A stretch of 64,000 bases of DNA, taken from CAG-217 sp963638105. GTDB lineage: Bacteria; Bacillota; Clostridia; Oscillospirales; Acutalibacteraceae. This document shows, piece by piece, positions 51,199 through 59,709 of this stretch (the first letter of the stretch is position 1; each line of letters opens with the position of its first letter). Both the position numbers and the translations under genes were made by a program. The stretch lies in assembly GCA_963638105.1 (NCBI GenBank), contig CAVHPP010000005.1:1-64000 (forward strand). Direction: 5' to 3'. Under the pieces are notes generated by a model. It did no database searches and was not told the origin of the DNA. It saw only the letters and a list, made by a program, of their open reading frames with translations.

Positions 51199-52113
51199 AT
51201 GGAAAAACATGCATATATGATTATCGCGCACAATGAATTTGACCTGCTGGAGATCTTGGTGCGGCTTTTGGATGATCCGCGAAATGATATTTATGTTCAT
51301 ATAGATGCTAAGGTCAGGGACTTCAATTTTAAGTCATTTCAGGCGCTGACACAGTATTCCAAGTTGCGGTTTACGCCGCACCGAATATCCGCGACCTGGG
51401 GCGATTTTTCGTTAGTAAATACAGAGCTGCTCCTTCTACAAACAGCAGTGGCAGGGGAGGATCCGGCGCAGCCCTATGCCTATTACCATTTGATCTCCGG
51501 CGTGGACCTGCCCATCAAATCCAATGATGAGATACATGCCTTTTTTGAACAAAATGAAGGTAAGGAGTTTGTTCACTTTTCAAAAAATGAGCCGGATCCG
51601 GCTTTTGCCACCCGCATTCGGTACTACCATCTGTTTCGCAAAAAGCGAAACGAATTTACAAAGGTGCTGGCGCAAATTGCGTTTCGGTTGCAAGTATTGT
51701 TTCGGGTGGATCGACTAAAAGGTCAGAATTTGGTTGTACAAAAAGGCACCAACTGGTTTAGTATTACCGGGGCGTTTGCTAAATACATTACGGCACATAC
51801 AGATGAAATACAGCGCCGCTTTTCTTATTGCTATTGTGGTGATGAATTGCTTGTGCAGACTATGCTGGTAAATTCACCTTTTGCTTCCAACTTGTATATG
51901 CCAAATTGCAATAACGACCAAATGGCTTGTGCACGCTTGATTGACTGGGAGCGGGGCAATCCGTATGTGTTTCGCATGGCAGACTATGATGAGATTATGC
52001 AATCTCCGGCCATGTTTGCCCGCAAGTTCAGTATGCAGACGGACCCGGAAATCGTGAAAGCAATACAGGCTGCGTTATGTAATAGAAAAGGAAATACTGT
52101 TTATGAAGAGTGA
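51199..52113 (+). CDS. Beta-1,6-N-acetylglucosaminyltransferase-like protein (GT14)
   Basis: 304 residues. The Branch-type pattern is visible: YMIIAHNEFDLLEILVRLLDDPRNDIYVHIDAK at the N-terminus, YYHLISGVDLPIKSNDEIHAFF, VVQKGTNWFSITGAFAKYI and YCGDELLVQTMLVNS. Relatives transfer GlcNAc or xylose as branches, so a side chain on the repeat is likely. This gene begins a visibly more AT-rich stretch. Overlaps the acyltransferase gene by 11 bp. Confidence 0.88.
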   Translation: MEKHAYMIIAHNEFDLLEILVRLLDDPRNDIYVHIDAKVRDFNFKSFQALTQYSKLRFTPHRISATWGDFSLVNTELLLLQTAVAGEDPAQPYAYYHLISGVDLPIKSNDEIHAFFEQNEGKEFVHFSKNEPDPAFATRIRYYHLFRKKRNEFTKVLAQIAFRLQVLFRVDRLKGQNLVVQKGTNWFSITGAFAKYITAHTDEIQRRFSYCYCGDELLVQTMLVNSPFASNLYMPNCNNDQMACARLIDWERGNPYVFRMADYDEIMQSPAMFARKFSMQTDPEIVKAIQAALCNRKGNTVYEE

Positions 52114-53137
52114 GCAGTGGAAATGGGTGGATATAGCTAAGGGTATTGGTATCATTCTTGTGTTTTTAGGACATTTCAATATCCCGGATACATTGAGAGC
52201 GGAAATATACACTTTCCACATTCCTTTATTTTTCTTTTTGTCCGGCGTTGTTTTTAATGGCGATAAACCGATCAAGCGTTTCTTAGGTGATGAAGCAAAG
52301 CGAATGATCGTGCCTTACTATTGTTGGGCGTTTTTCTATTTTGTTTTGTTCAAACTGCTTGCGCAGATCGTACGCGGACAAAGTGTCAATATTGGCAAAG
52401 ATATATATACATATCTGACCATGGGAAGAAAAGATACGATATGGTTTTTGAGCGCCTTATTGTGCGTGCAGGTGATGGCATACATATTTTTGCGATGGGT
52501 CAAAAATAACAAAGCGTTGTTTATGTTCTTTGCGTTGTTACTTTTTTCGATCTGCTATTTGTTTTTTTACCGGCGCGGGCTTTGTAATTTTTGGATAAAT
52601 GCAGATGCGGCAATGATGGCACTGCCTTTCTTTGCATTGGGGTACAATTATCGTTATTACAGAGCTGATATCGAAGCTAAATTACTGCATGGCGGTTGGG
52701 CATACTGGCTTTTGTTTATTACGCTTTTCTTAGCAAATATAGGTTTGGGATATTTGAATTATCATCTTACCGGTGTGCAGGTGGATATGTTTCGCAACAG
52801 CTATGGAAATCCATTTTTGATGTTGCTGTCGGCTTGTAGTGGTATAGCGGCAGTGGTGCTGTTATCCTATCGGATAAATGTGCGGTGGATTGCATACGTT
52901 GGTAAGAATTCTATGATTTATTTTGTAGCGCACCAAAGATTTTATGCAGTAGTAGATCCGTATGTACTGCGCATATTGGGTATTCATATTAAAAATGCAC
53001 TACTATTGCAATGGACGAATGTTGTGGTGATGGTGATTGCTTGTATTTTGCTCTTTAGCTTGATTAATGCGGCTTTGTCGCATATTCCGGCTATGGCATT
53101 TATGTTTGGAATTAAGCCGAGCAAATCCTCTAAATGA
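52103..53137 (+). CDS. Acyltransferase 3 family membrane protein (sugar O-acyltransferase)
   Basis: 344 residues, about ten spans. WVDIAKGIGIILVFLGHFNIPDTLRAEIYTFHIPLFFFLSGVVF with the catalytic His in FLGH is typical of OafA/WecH/WcaF-membrane acetyltransferases. It would put an acetyl or similar group on the repeat unit. AT-rich, with codon use (ATA, AAA, TTT) unlike the flanking genes, which suggests later acquisition. No terminator before or after it. Confidence 0.88.
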   Translation: MKSEQWKWVDIAKGIGIILVFLGHFNIPDTLRAEIYTFHIPLFFFLSGVVFNGDKPIKRFLGDEAKRMIVPYYCWAFFYFVLFKLLAQIVRGQSVNIGKDIYTYLTMGRKDTIWFLSALLCVQVMAYIFLRWVKNNKALFMFFALLLFSICYLFFYRRGLCNFWINADAAMMALPFFALGYNYRYYRADIEAKLLHGGWAYWLLFITLFLANIGLGYLNYHLTGVQVDMFRNSYGNPFLMLLSACSGIAAVVLLSYRINVRWIAYVGKNSMIYFVAHQRFYAVVDPYVLRILGIHIKNALLLQWTNVVVMVIACILLFSLINAALSHIPAMAFMFGIKPSKSSK

Positions 53138-53169
53138 TAAAGGTATCAGAAGAAAGGTTATTGTTACAA

Positions 53170-53676
53170 ATGAGGTTGAATATGAATGAAGCGCCCCTGA
53201 TCTCGGTGATCGTGCCGGTTTATAAAGTGGAGCAGTATTTGGATCGGTGCGTGCAGCGCATTGTGAATTAAACTTATCAAAAATTGGAGATCATCTTAGT
53301 AGACGACAACTTATCGGATAACTGCCCGGCCATGTGTGACGCCTGGGCGGAGAAAGACAGCCGCATTCGTGTGATCCATAAAGAGAACGGCGGCGTTGCG
53401 TCTGCTAGAAATGTCGGTCTTGATAATGCGGTGGGACAATATATTAGTTTTGTTGATTCGGATGATTGGATTGATTCGACGATGATAGCGGAGTTGGTTT
53501 CTTGTGCAGCCGAGTATCATACAGATGTAACCGGAATGCTTTATCGCATTGTTTATTCAAATGGCTGGAAGACGGATATGCGTATTGCGGATGATGTACC
53601 TGATATCATCTATTCCACACACTGTATGGAATCATTTTATGGATGCAACAAATTTTTACGGAAAAATCTGCATTAA
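53170..53676 (+). pseudogene. Broken glycosyltransferase family 2 gene
   Basis: One frame runs from ATG 53170 (or 53182) through SVIVPVYKVEQYLDRCVQRIVN, hits an in-frame TAA at 53269-53271, and continues in the same frame as TYQKLEIILVDDNLSDNCPAMCDAWAEKDSRIRV to a stop at 53674-53676. The intact relative at 50246 has Gln exactly at the stop (VDQTYKNLE), so a single change killed it. The usual DDGSPDN has become DDNLSDN, and the protein ends about 145 residues early. A TTG at 53284 could restart, but the resulting piece lacks the start of the nucleotide site. Confidence 0.85.
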
Positions 53677-53689
53677 GGATTAATATCGG

Positions 53690-54781
53690 ATGAAAAATGA
53701 GAAAAAAAGCAAAATAGGAATTGCCACAATTGTTGGCCAGGCCAATTATGGCAACCGCTTGCAGAATTATGCGCTGGATTCTGTTTTGTGCAATCTTGGC
53801 TTTGATACGGTGACCTTTAATGATCCGCTTCAAGTGTCCTTTTCAATAAAACATTGGATCAAACAGGAAGTAAAGCGCATTTTTGGATTGCGGGATGGCT
53901 ATATGCTGCGTCGTTTTCGACGGTTTAAGAAATGGGATAAACGCCATTTGCAATGGCAGGATTACCATCGGGCGGGCGATTGCGATTATGTGGTGCTTGG
54001 CTCCGATCAAATTTGGAACCCCGATTTTTGGTTTGTGCGTGAAGCGCTGGACTTTTATTTTGGCACATTCGCTGAACCGCAAAAGCGGATTGCCTATGCA
54101 GCCAGCATTGGTATAGATCAAATCCCAAAAGAGTTAGAGGACAAGTATATACAAGAATTATCTGCACTTAAATCTATTTCTGTTCGAGAAAAACAGGGCG
54201 CACAAATCATACAGAATCTAACCGGTCGATCTGTCCCTGTGGTGCTGGATCCGACGATGTTGCTGACAGAACAGGCGTGGACGGCACTGGAAAAGAAGCC
54301 GAACTATATGGTGAAAAAGCAATTTTTATTGACTTATTTCTTAGGTGCGCTTTCTACAGAACGGCAAGCGTTTATTCAAAACATTGCAGATAAGTACGAT
54401 TTGCAATGGGTCGCTTTAGATAGCGAATGGGTGGATAAGCCTCAAAATCTGGCGCACTATATGACCACGCCGGACGAATTTATTTGGCTGGTGCATCACA
54501 GTCAGCTGGTGCTGACGGATTCGTTCCACGGCAGTGTGTTTTCTATACTCTTTGGCAAGCCGTTTCGCAGCTTTACAAGAGAAGACAACAACTTAGACAT
54601 GGGGAGTAGGCTGGATACTCTTTTTGGCAGCCTTGGCATTGGCGACTGGTGCCGCGGCTCCGTGCAGGAGGACCCGGACCACATTTTTTATAAAGACTAT
54701 GCTTCTGTTCCGGCGGCTTTGGAGCGGGAGCGGCAATTTGCACTGGATTATTTGAAGAACGCTTTGGAGATTCATGAGTAA
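53690..54781 (+). CDS. Polysaccharide pyruvyl transferase family protein
   Basis: 363 residues. Family motifs: IGIATIVGQANYGNRLQNYALDSVL, DYVVLGSDQIWNPDFWF, RIAYAASIGIDQIPKEL, SISVREKQGA and LTDSFHGSVFSILFGKPF. Members add pyruvate ketals to sugars (CsaB type) or act as related transferases, giving the polymer acidic groups. The "YGNRLQNYAL" version is common in loci together with an F420-hydrogenase-beta-like protein, as here at 56327. Eight bp overlap with the flippase gene. Confidence 0.87.
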   Translation: MKNEKKSKIGIATIVGQANYGNRLQNYALDSVLCNLGFDTVTFNDPLQVSFSIKHWIKQEVKRIFGLRDGYMLRRFRRFKKWDKRHLQWQDYHRAGDCDYVVLGSDQIWNPDFWFVREALDFYFGTFAEPQKRIAYAASIGIDQIPKELEDKYIQELSALKSISVREKQGAQIIQNLTGRSVPVVLDPTMLLTEQAWTALEKKPNYMVKKQFLLTYFLGALSTERQAFIQNIADKYDLQWVALDSEWVDKPQNLAHYMTTPDEFIWLVHHSQLVLTDSFHGSVFSILFGKPFRSFTREDNNLDMGSRLDTLFGSLGIGDWCRGSVQEDPDHIFYKDYASVPAALERERQFALDYLKNALEIHE

Positions 54782-56333
54782 CGACAGCAGAACGAAAAAC
54801 GCGGCGCGGAATTTGTTTTTTGGCACGATAACGCGAATTTACAACTTAATCATTCCGTTCTTAATGCGCACGGCCATGATTTATTGGCTGGGTATGGAGT
54901 ATGTGGGGTTGAACAGTCTGTTTACCTCCATTTTGTCCGTGCTGAATTTGGCGGAACTGGGCGTCGGCTCGGCTATGACCTTTAGTATGTATAAGCCCAT
55001 TGCTCAGCAGGATACCACCCGCATTTGCGCTCTTATGCGACTCTATAAGATTTATTACCGTATTGTGGGAGCCGTGATCTTAGTAGCCGGTTTGGTGATT
55101 ATTCCGGCGCTGCCCATGCTGGTGAAGAAAGACCTGCCGCCGAATGTAAATCTTTATGTTCTCTACCTGATCAATTTGCTGACCACGGTGGTTAGTTATT
55201 GGCTGTTTGCGTATAAAAACTGCCTGCTCTTTGCCCACCAGCGTAATGATATTGGCGACAAGATCGGCTATGTTATCAACACGGTGAAATACGGCGCGCA
55301 GTTGGCGGTGCTGTACTTTATGCGGGACTATTATGCTTTTATCATTGTGGCGCTGCTGTCCGGTGTGGTGAGCAATATTGTAACCGCTATTGTGGTGGAC
55401 AAGTTATATCCCCGGTACAAGGCAATGGGCAAACTGCCAAAGGCAGAAGTGCAGATCATCAATAAGCGGATTAAAGATCTGTTTACTTCAAAGATCGGCA
55501 GCGTAGTTTACGATTCTGCGGACACGCTGGTGATTTCGGCTTTTTTAGGTCTAACGGCTCTTGCCAAGTACCAAAACTACTTTTTTGTAATGAATACCAT
55601 TTTCGGTTTTGTTACCCTGATCACCAGTTCCAGCTTAGCGGGGATCGGTAACAGCTTGGTAACCGAGAGCGAGGAGAAAAACTATAAGGACCTGCGGAAA
55701 TTTACTTTTCTGCTGTCCTGGTTGTCGGCTTTTTGCATTTGCTGTTTTGCCTGTCTATATCAGCCGTTTATGACCCTTTGGGTGGGCAAGGACAACTTGC
55801 TGCCCTACGGTATGGTGGTGATCCTCTGCGCGTATTTTATCATTCGCCAGATCAATAATCTACTGAATTTGTACAAGGACGCAGCGGGTATGTGGCACGA
55901 GGACCGCTGGCGCCCGCTGATCTGCTCCCTGGTGAACCTGGTGGTGAACCTGATTTTGGTGCAGTTTTGGGGGCTTTACGGCATTTTAATCTCCACCATC
56001 ATTGCCATGTTGGTGGTGGGTATGCCCTGGCTGACCCATAATTTGTTTACCGTGGTGTTCCATTGCAGTTGGAAACCCTATGTGGGTCGCACCCTACGCT
56101 ATGTGGCGCTGGCGGCAGTCTGCTGCGGCGCGTGTATTGGCATTTGCCACTTTATCACGCTGCCGTCGCTGATCGTGACGATGATTTTACGGCTGCTTGT
56201 GTGTGCCGTGCTGCCCAATGGCGTGTTCCTGATCGCATATCGAAAAACAGATGAATTCGCCTATTTTGCCGGTTTACTAAACCGTTTGACTAAGGGCAAG
56301 GTGCCTGTGCTGCGGAGGTGGTCCGGTTGCTGA
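54774..56333 (+). CDS. Wzx-type polysaccharide flippase
   Basis: 519 residues, about 14 spans, of the PST/MOP superfamily. Opening NAARNLFFGTITRIYNLIIPFLMRTAMIYWLGMEYVGLNSLFTSILSVLNLAELGVGSAMTFSMYKPIAQQD is the common start for clostridial Wzx proteins. It would flip the lipid-linked repeat to the outside for EpsG. Starts inside the pyruvyl transferase gene and overlaps the next by 7 bp. Confidence 0.9.
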   Translation: MSNDSRTKNAARNLFFGTITRIYNLIIPFLMRTAMIYWLGMEYVGLNSLFTSILSVLNLAELGVGSAMTFSMYKPIAQQDTTRICALMRLYKIYYRIVGAVILVAGLVIIPALPMLVKKDLPPNVNLYVLYLINLLTTVVSYWLFAYKNCLLFAHQRNDIGDKIGYVINTVKYGAQLAVLYFMRDYYAFIIVALLSGVVSNIVTAIVVDKLYPRYKAMGKLPKAEVQIINKRIKDLFTSKIGSVVYDSADTLVISAFLGLTALAKYQNYFFVMNTIFGFVTLITSSSLAGIGNSLVTESEEKNYKDLRKFTFLLSWLSAFCICCFACLYQPFMTLWVGKDNLLPYGMVVILCAYFIIRQINNLLNLYKDAAGMWHEDRWRPLICSLVNLVVNLILVQFWGLYGILISTIIAMLVVGMPWLTHNLFTVVFHCSWKPYVGRTLRYVALAAVCCGACIGICHFITLPSLIVTMILRLLVCAVLPNGVFLIAYRKTDEFAYFAGLLNRLTKGKVPVLRRWSGC

Positions 56334-57460
56334 AAACGCCGAAAGTGCGCTGCACCGGCTGTACCGCTTGCGTGGCAGCATGCCCCAAGAGCTGTTTGCG
56401 TATGGAGCGGGACAAGGAGGGCTTTTTCTACCCTGTGGCAGATGAAGCGGCTTGTATAAATTGTGACCGCTGCAACCGGGTTTGCCCGGCGCAAAAGCCG
56501 TTGCCGGTGGAGGAAAAGGAATCCCTTTGCTACGCCGCCATTTCTCGGCAAGACCGACAGCGGGCGCAAAGTTCCTCCGGTGGCGTGTTCTCCCTTTTGG
56601 CGGAGAAAGTGCTGGAGCAGGGCGGCACGGTCTACGGTGCGGCCATGGAGCCGGATCTGACGGTGCGCCATCTGCGCATAACGCATACAGAGGATCTGCC
56701 CCGACTGATGGGCAGCAAATATGTGCAAAGCCGGATGAGGGATTGCTTCACTAAAGTGCGACTGGATTTGGAACAGGGCAGGAAAGTGCTGTTCTCCGGC
56801 ACCGGCTGCCAGGTGCAAGGGCTGCTGGGCTATTTAGGCGGACCAAAGCCGGGATTACTGACGGTAGATGTGATCTGCCACGGCGTGCCGTCGGAAGCGG
56901 TATGGCAGGCTTATGCCAAGGCCATCGGTGCGCAGCTGCCCTTGTCTTTTCGGGACAAATCCACCGGCTGGCAGCAGTATTCCGTGCAACTGAATGGTAC
57001 GGCGCATCCGTACAGGCAGGACCCGTATATGCGGCTGTTCCTGTCCGATGTGATCCTGCGCCCGTCCTGCTATCATTGCCCGGCCAAGGGCGCAAGCCGT
57101 GTGTCGGACCTGACCTTAGCGGACTTTTGGGGAATTCAAAATGCGGACCCTACCATGTTTGACGATAAGGGCACCTCACTGGTGTTGGTACACAGCGCCG
57201 CCGGGGAACAAGCTTTGGCGCAGATCCGACCGGACCTGGTGCTGAAAGCAGAACCGTTGGAGTCGGCTTTAGCCGGGAACCCCAGCGCGGTGCATTCCGC
57301 TGCGGAGCCGAAAGCACGGGCTGCGTTCTTTGCGGAATTTGAAAAACGGCAAGGGGATTTAGACTACCGGCGAGCGGCGGACAAGTATTGCTTGTTCTAC
57401 GGCAAAAGTGTAAAACAAAAGGCTGTTGCCTGTGCCAAAAAGCTGCTGCGCAGAGGCTAA
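56327..57460 (+). CDS. Iron-sulfur protein of the F420 hydrogenase/dehydrogenase beta family
   Basis: 377 residues from a TTG at 56327; GGAGG (56314-56318) lies 8 nt upstream, so the GTG at 56318 is rejected. N-terminal ferredoxin domain with two 4Fe-4S motifs (CTGCTACVAACPKSC and CINCDRCNRVCP), then a FrhB-type flavin domain with SSGGVFSLLAEKVL, GSKYVQS, FSGTGCQVQGLLGYL and VDVICHGVPS. F420 itself is not expected in Clostridia. Paralogues recur in polysaccharide loci next to pyruvyl transferases, with no known reaction; redox change of a sugar is a guess. Last gene of the locus; I see no terminator after it. Confidence 0.85.
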   Translation: MLKTPKVRCTGCTACVAACPKSCLRMERDKEGFFYPVADEAACINCDRCNRVCPAQKPLPVEEKESLCYAAISRQDRQRAQSSSGGVFSLLAEKVLEQGGTVYGAAMEPDLTVRHLRITHTEDLPRLMGSKYVQSRMRDCFTKVRLDLEQGRKVLFSGTGCQVQGLLGYLGGPKPGLLTVDVICHGVPSEAVWQAYAKAIGAQLPLSFRDKSTGWQQYSVQLNGTAHPYRQDPYMRLFLSDVILRPSCYHCPAKGASRVSDLTLADFWGIQNADPTMFDDKGTSLVLVHSAAGEQALAQIRPDLVLKAEPLESALAGNPSAVHSAAEPKARAAFFAEFEKRQGDLDYRRAADKYCLFYGKSVKQKAVACAKKLLRRG

Positions 57461-57490
57461 AGCACTGAAAAATGTAATAAATGGCACATA

Positions 57491-57517
57491 TTAGCACTCT
57501 TGCAAAAAGAGTGCCAA
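57491..57517. promoter_or_regulatory. CIRCE operator (HrcA binding site)
   Basis: TTAGCACTC (57491-57499), 9-bp spacer, GAGTGCCAA (57509-57517). It differs from the consensus inverted repeat TTAGCACTC-N9-GAGTGCTAA by one base. HrcA repression of the following heat-shock gene is therefore very likely. Confidence 0.93.
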
Positions 57518-57528
57518 TTGTTTATCTT
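57500..57528 (+). promoter_or_regulatory. Candidate hsp20 promoter overlapping CIRCE
   Basis: TTGCAA (57500-57505), 17-bp spacer, TATCTT (57523-57528), lying across the CIRCE element. A second weaker TATAGT is at about 57557. The leader to hsp20 would be about 200 nt. Confidence 0.45.
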
Positions 57529-57599
57529 TTGTTCACACGTTATTCATAAATAGGGTCTATAGTAAGAATTGTTCCAAGGGAGGAACAAAAGGAAGAGCA

Positions 57600-57672
57600 A
57601 TGCAAACCGTGCGTTAGAATCAGAAAGGAGTTGGTACCCATGGGTAGCAACCAAGCGCAGTCGGCAACTTAA
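57600..57672 (+). other. Two tiny ribosome-site-preceded open frames in the hsp20 leader
   Basis: ATG at 57600 (5 codons, MQTVR, stop at 57615-57617) follows AAAAGGAAG; ATG at 57640 (10 codons, MGSNQAQSAT, stop at 57670-57672) follows AAAGGAG with 9-nt spacing. A small GTTCC/GGAAC hairpin lies just upstream (57571-57586). They may be leader peptides or chance; no known family fits. Confidence 0.35.
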
Positions 57673-57733
57673 TCTTACCGAATCTGCATATAAAGTTAGC
57701 AACAGTTTGAATTTCATTTTGGAGGTAACAATT

Positions 57734-58183
57734 ATGCTGAATCGTAGAAATAATCATGCAATGACCACTTATGATCCCTTTAGAGAGATGGATAACTTTG
57801 AGCGCCACTTTTTTGCGGACCCCTTTGGGGTGTTCTTCAGTGACGACAGCCAGTCCGCCTTTAAGACGGATATTACCGATGAGGGCGATGCTTACAAATT
57901 GGAAGCGGATCTGCCCGGGTTCGATAAGAAAGACATTCATGTAGATATTAACGGCGATCGGATGACCGTCAACGCCCAGCGCCACTCCGAGTATGAGGAG
58001 AAGGACAAGAAGGGCAAGTACATTCGCTCCGAGCGTTCTTATGGTACGTACAGCCGCAGCTTTGATGTAAGCGGTGTAGATACCCAGGGTATTAAGGGCG
58101 GCTACAAGGACGGCGTGCTGACCTTGACTTTGCCCAAGAAGGCGGAGGACACACCCACGAACCACAGAATTGATCTGGAATAA
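57734..58183 (+). CDS. hsp20: Small heat-shock protein, Hsp20/alpha-crystallin family
   Basis: 149 residues. GGAGGT at 57721-57726 fixes the ATG at 57734. N-terminal arm with YDPFREMDNFERHFFADPFG, then the alpha-crystallin domain (about 42-140): DITDEGDAYKLEADLPGFDKKDIHVDINGDRMTVNAQR, GTYSRSFDVSGVD, GGYKDGVLTLTLPKK, and a short C-terminal extension. It holds unfolding proteins under heat or other stress. Control by HrcA through the CIRCE element at 57491-57517. Confidence 0.95.
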   Translation: MLNRRNNHAMTTYDPFREMDNFERHFFADPFGVFFSDDSQSAFKTDITDEGDAYKLEADLPGFDKKDIHVDINGDRMTVNAQRHSEYEEKDKKGKYIRSERSYGTYSRSFDVSGVDTQGIKGGYKDGVLTLTLPKKAEDTPTNHRIDLE

Positions 58184-58272
58184 CTGTTTACGCCCTCGGG
58201 CGCAGATAGACGCTACCTGCGGCTTCCCCTTTCTTCTCTCATTACAGTACCTATAACCAAAGGCAGCAAAAA

Positions 58273-58312
58273 GCCGGCGGCGGACCGAAAGGCCCACCGC
58301 CGGTGTTTTTTT
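58273..58312. terminator. Terminator after hsp20
   Basis: GC-rich stem CCGGCGGCGG (58274-58283) / CCACCGCCGG (58294-58303) followed by GTG and a long T-run. An A-run precedes the stem, so it may also serve the gene converging from the right. Confidence 0.8.
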
Positions 58313-58320
58313 ATTATCCT

Positions 58321-59496
58321 TTATTGCCTGGATTTGAAGTTGTCAATTACAATATGGTAGCGATCGTAGGCGCGGCGCACTGCGTCGTCCCAGCTGATAT
58401 AGATCTCCTCCTGGGCGGCCTTGCCCACGCGGTGCAAATAATCTTTATGGTGCATGATCTGTTGCAGGCGCACGGCAATGCTGTGGGCGCTCTCCAGGCA
58501 AAGAAAACCGTTGCGATCGTCAGTAACGCCCTCGGCGGCGCAGCTGCCGGCAACCAATAAGCTGGGGGTGGCACAAGAGGCTGCCTCACGAACAACTAAG
58601 CCGTTGGTGTCAAACACAGAGGGGAACAGCAGCAAATCGGAAATGCCGTAATAGCCCTGAATTTCCGCCCGATCCAACACCTTGCCGGTGTAGATCACCT
58701 TGTCTGCCAGACCCAGTTTGCGAAAATACTTTTGGATTGCGTTCTCGTTGGCACCGAAACCTACCATCAGCAAACGAAAATCCTCGCCACGCTCTTTCAG
58801 AATCTTGCAGGCGTCTAAAATTAAACGAATGTTTTTGTACCAAATCATACGGCCTACATAGATAAACACCGGCACCCCGTCAGGAATATTATGCTTGCGG
58901 CGGATCATATCCACTTGTGACCGGGGCACATCTACCTTGGGCATATCGCAGCCGTTGGGCATCACTACATAATCGCCTTGGTAGCCAAAGCGGCGCAAAC
59001 TTTCTACCGTGCCCTCGCTGGTGACCCATACTTCATCGGCGGCGCTGATGTTCTTCAGCATAAAATTGTAGGCGAAGTCCTTGGCGGGCTTGCCGGGAAT
59101 GCACCGGTCGAAGTCATACTCATACTTGGTGTGATAAGTGAGTACCGTAGGAACGGGGTGCAACTGCGCGACCCGCTTAAAGTAGTAGCTGGTGGCCAGG
59201 GGACAGTGGGAATGAAGCAGATCAAAATGCCGGTCGATAATGGCCTGATGCAGCTCCGGCTTAAAGGGCCACCCCACGCTGTATCCTTCTTTGGTAGGAA
59301 TCCACCAGCTTTTGTAGCGAAAAATCTCATACGGATATTTATAGTCCTGCTGATTCGGATTCTTTGGGGTGACGATCACAGCCTCTCCAAGACCCTGATT
59401 GATCTTTTCCGCATAGCTTTGAGCCACATTGCTGATCCCGTCCGTGGTGGGCGGAAACGCATCTGTGCCGATGGCGATTTTTAATTTATCGTTCAA
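58321..59496 (-). CDS. Glycosyltransferase family 4, lipid-sugar type
   Basis: 391 residues from a TTG start with AGGTGA about 5 nt upstream. GT-B: IAIGTDAFPPTTDGISNVAQSYAEKI, LLHSHCPLATSYYFKRVAQ, TYHTKYEYDFDRCIPG, VVMPNGCDMPKVDVPR, VFIYVGRMIWYKNIRLILDA and FPSVFDTNGLVVREAASCATPSLL. This resembles alpha-monoglucosyldiacylglycerol synthases and related lipid glycosyltransferases of Firmicutes; a role in glycolipid or anchor synthesis is likely but not proven. Single gene with its own promoter, divergent from hprK. Confidence 0.87.
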   Translation of the reverse strand: MNDKLKIAIGTDAFPPTTDGISNVAQSYAEKINQGLGEAVIVTPKNPNQQDYKYPYEIFRYKSWWIPTKEGYSVGWPFKPELHQAIIDRHFDLLHSHCPLATSYYFKRVAQLHPVPTVLTYHTKYEYDFDRCIPGKPAKDFAYNFMLKNISAADEVWVTSEGTVESLRRFGYQGDYVVMPNGCDMPKVDVPRSQVDMIRRKHNIPDGVPVFIYVGRMIWYKNIRLILDACKILKERGEDFRLLMVGFGANENAIQKYFRKLGLADKVIYTGKVLDRAEIQGYYGISDLLLFPSVFDTNGLVVREAASCATPSLLVAGSCAAEGVTDDRNGFLCLESAHSIAVRLQQIMHHKDYLHRVGKAAQEEIYISWDDAVRRAYDRYHIVIDNFKSRQ

Positions 59497-59535
59497 GTTT
59501 TCACCTGCTTTTGCAAATCATAAGGATTTTTGGGC

Positions 59536-59564
59536 ATTATAGCACAATTTTGCCTGAATGTAAA
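59536..59564 (-). promoter_or_regulatory. Promoter of the lipid-type glycosyltransferase gene
   Basis: Minus strand TTTACA (59564-59559), 17-bp spacer, perfect TATAAT (59541-59536). Confidence 0.7.
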
Positions 59565-59644
59565 TTGCCGGGCGGTGAATTTTACAGTTTGTTTATGCCC
59601 TGCGGCTTTATGGTTTAAGAATTTGGAAAAGCGGCAAAAAAGGC

Positions 59645-59673
59645 TTGCTATCCCGGCCGCCTTTCTATATAAT
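59645..59673 (+). promoter_or_regulatory. Promoter of the hprK unit
   Basis: TTGCTA (59645-59650), 17-bp spacer, TATAAT (59668-59673), about 30 nt before the hprK start. Confidence 0.7.
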
Positions 59674-59709
59674 GATATGTGTATAAATACCTATGGGAGG
59701 GGGAGAAAA

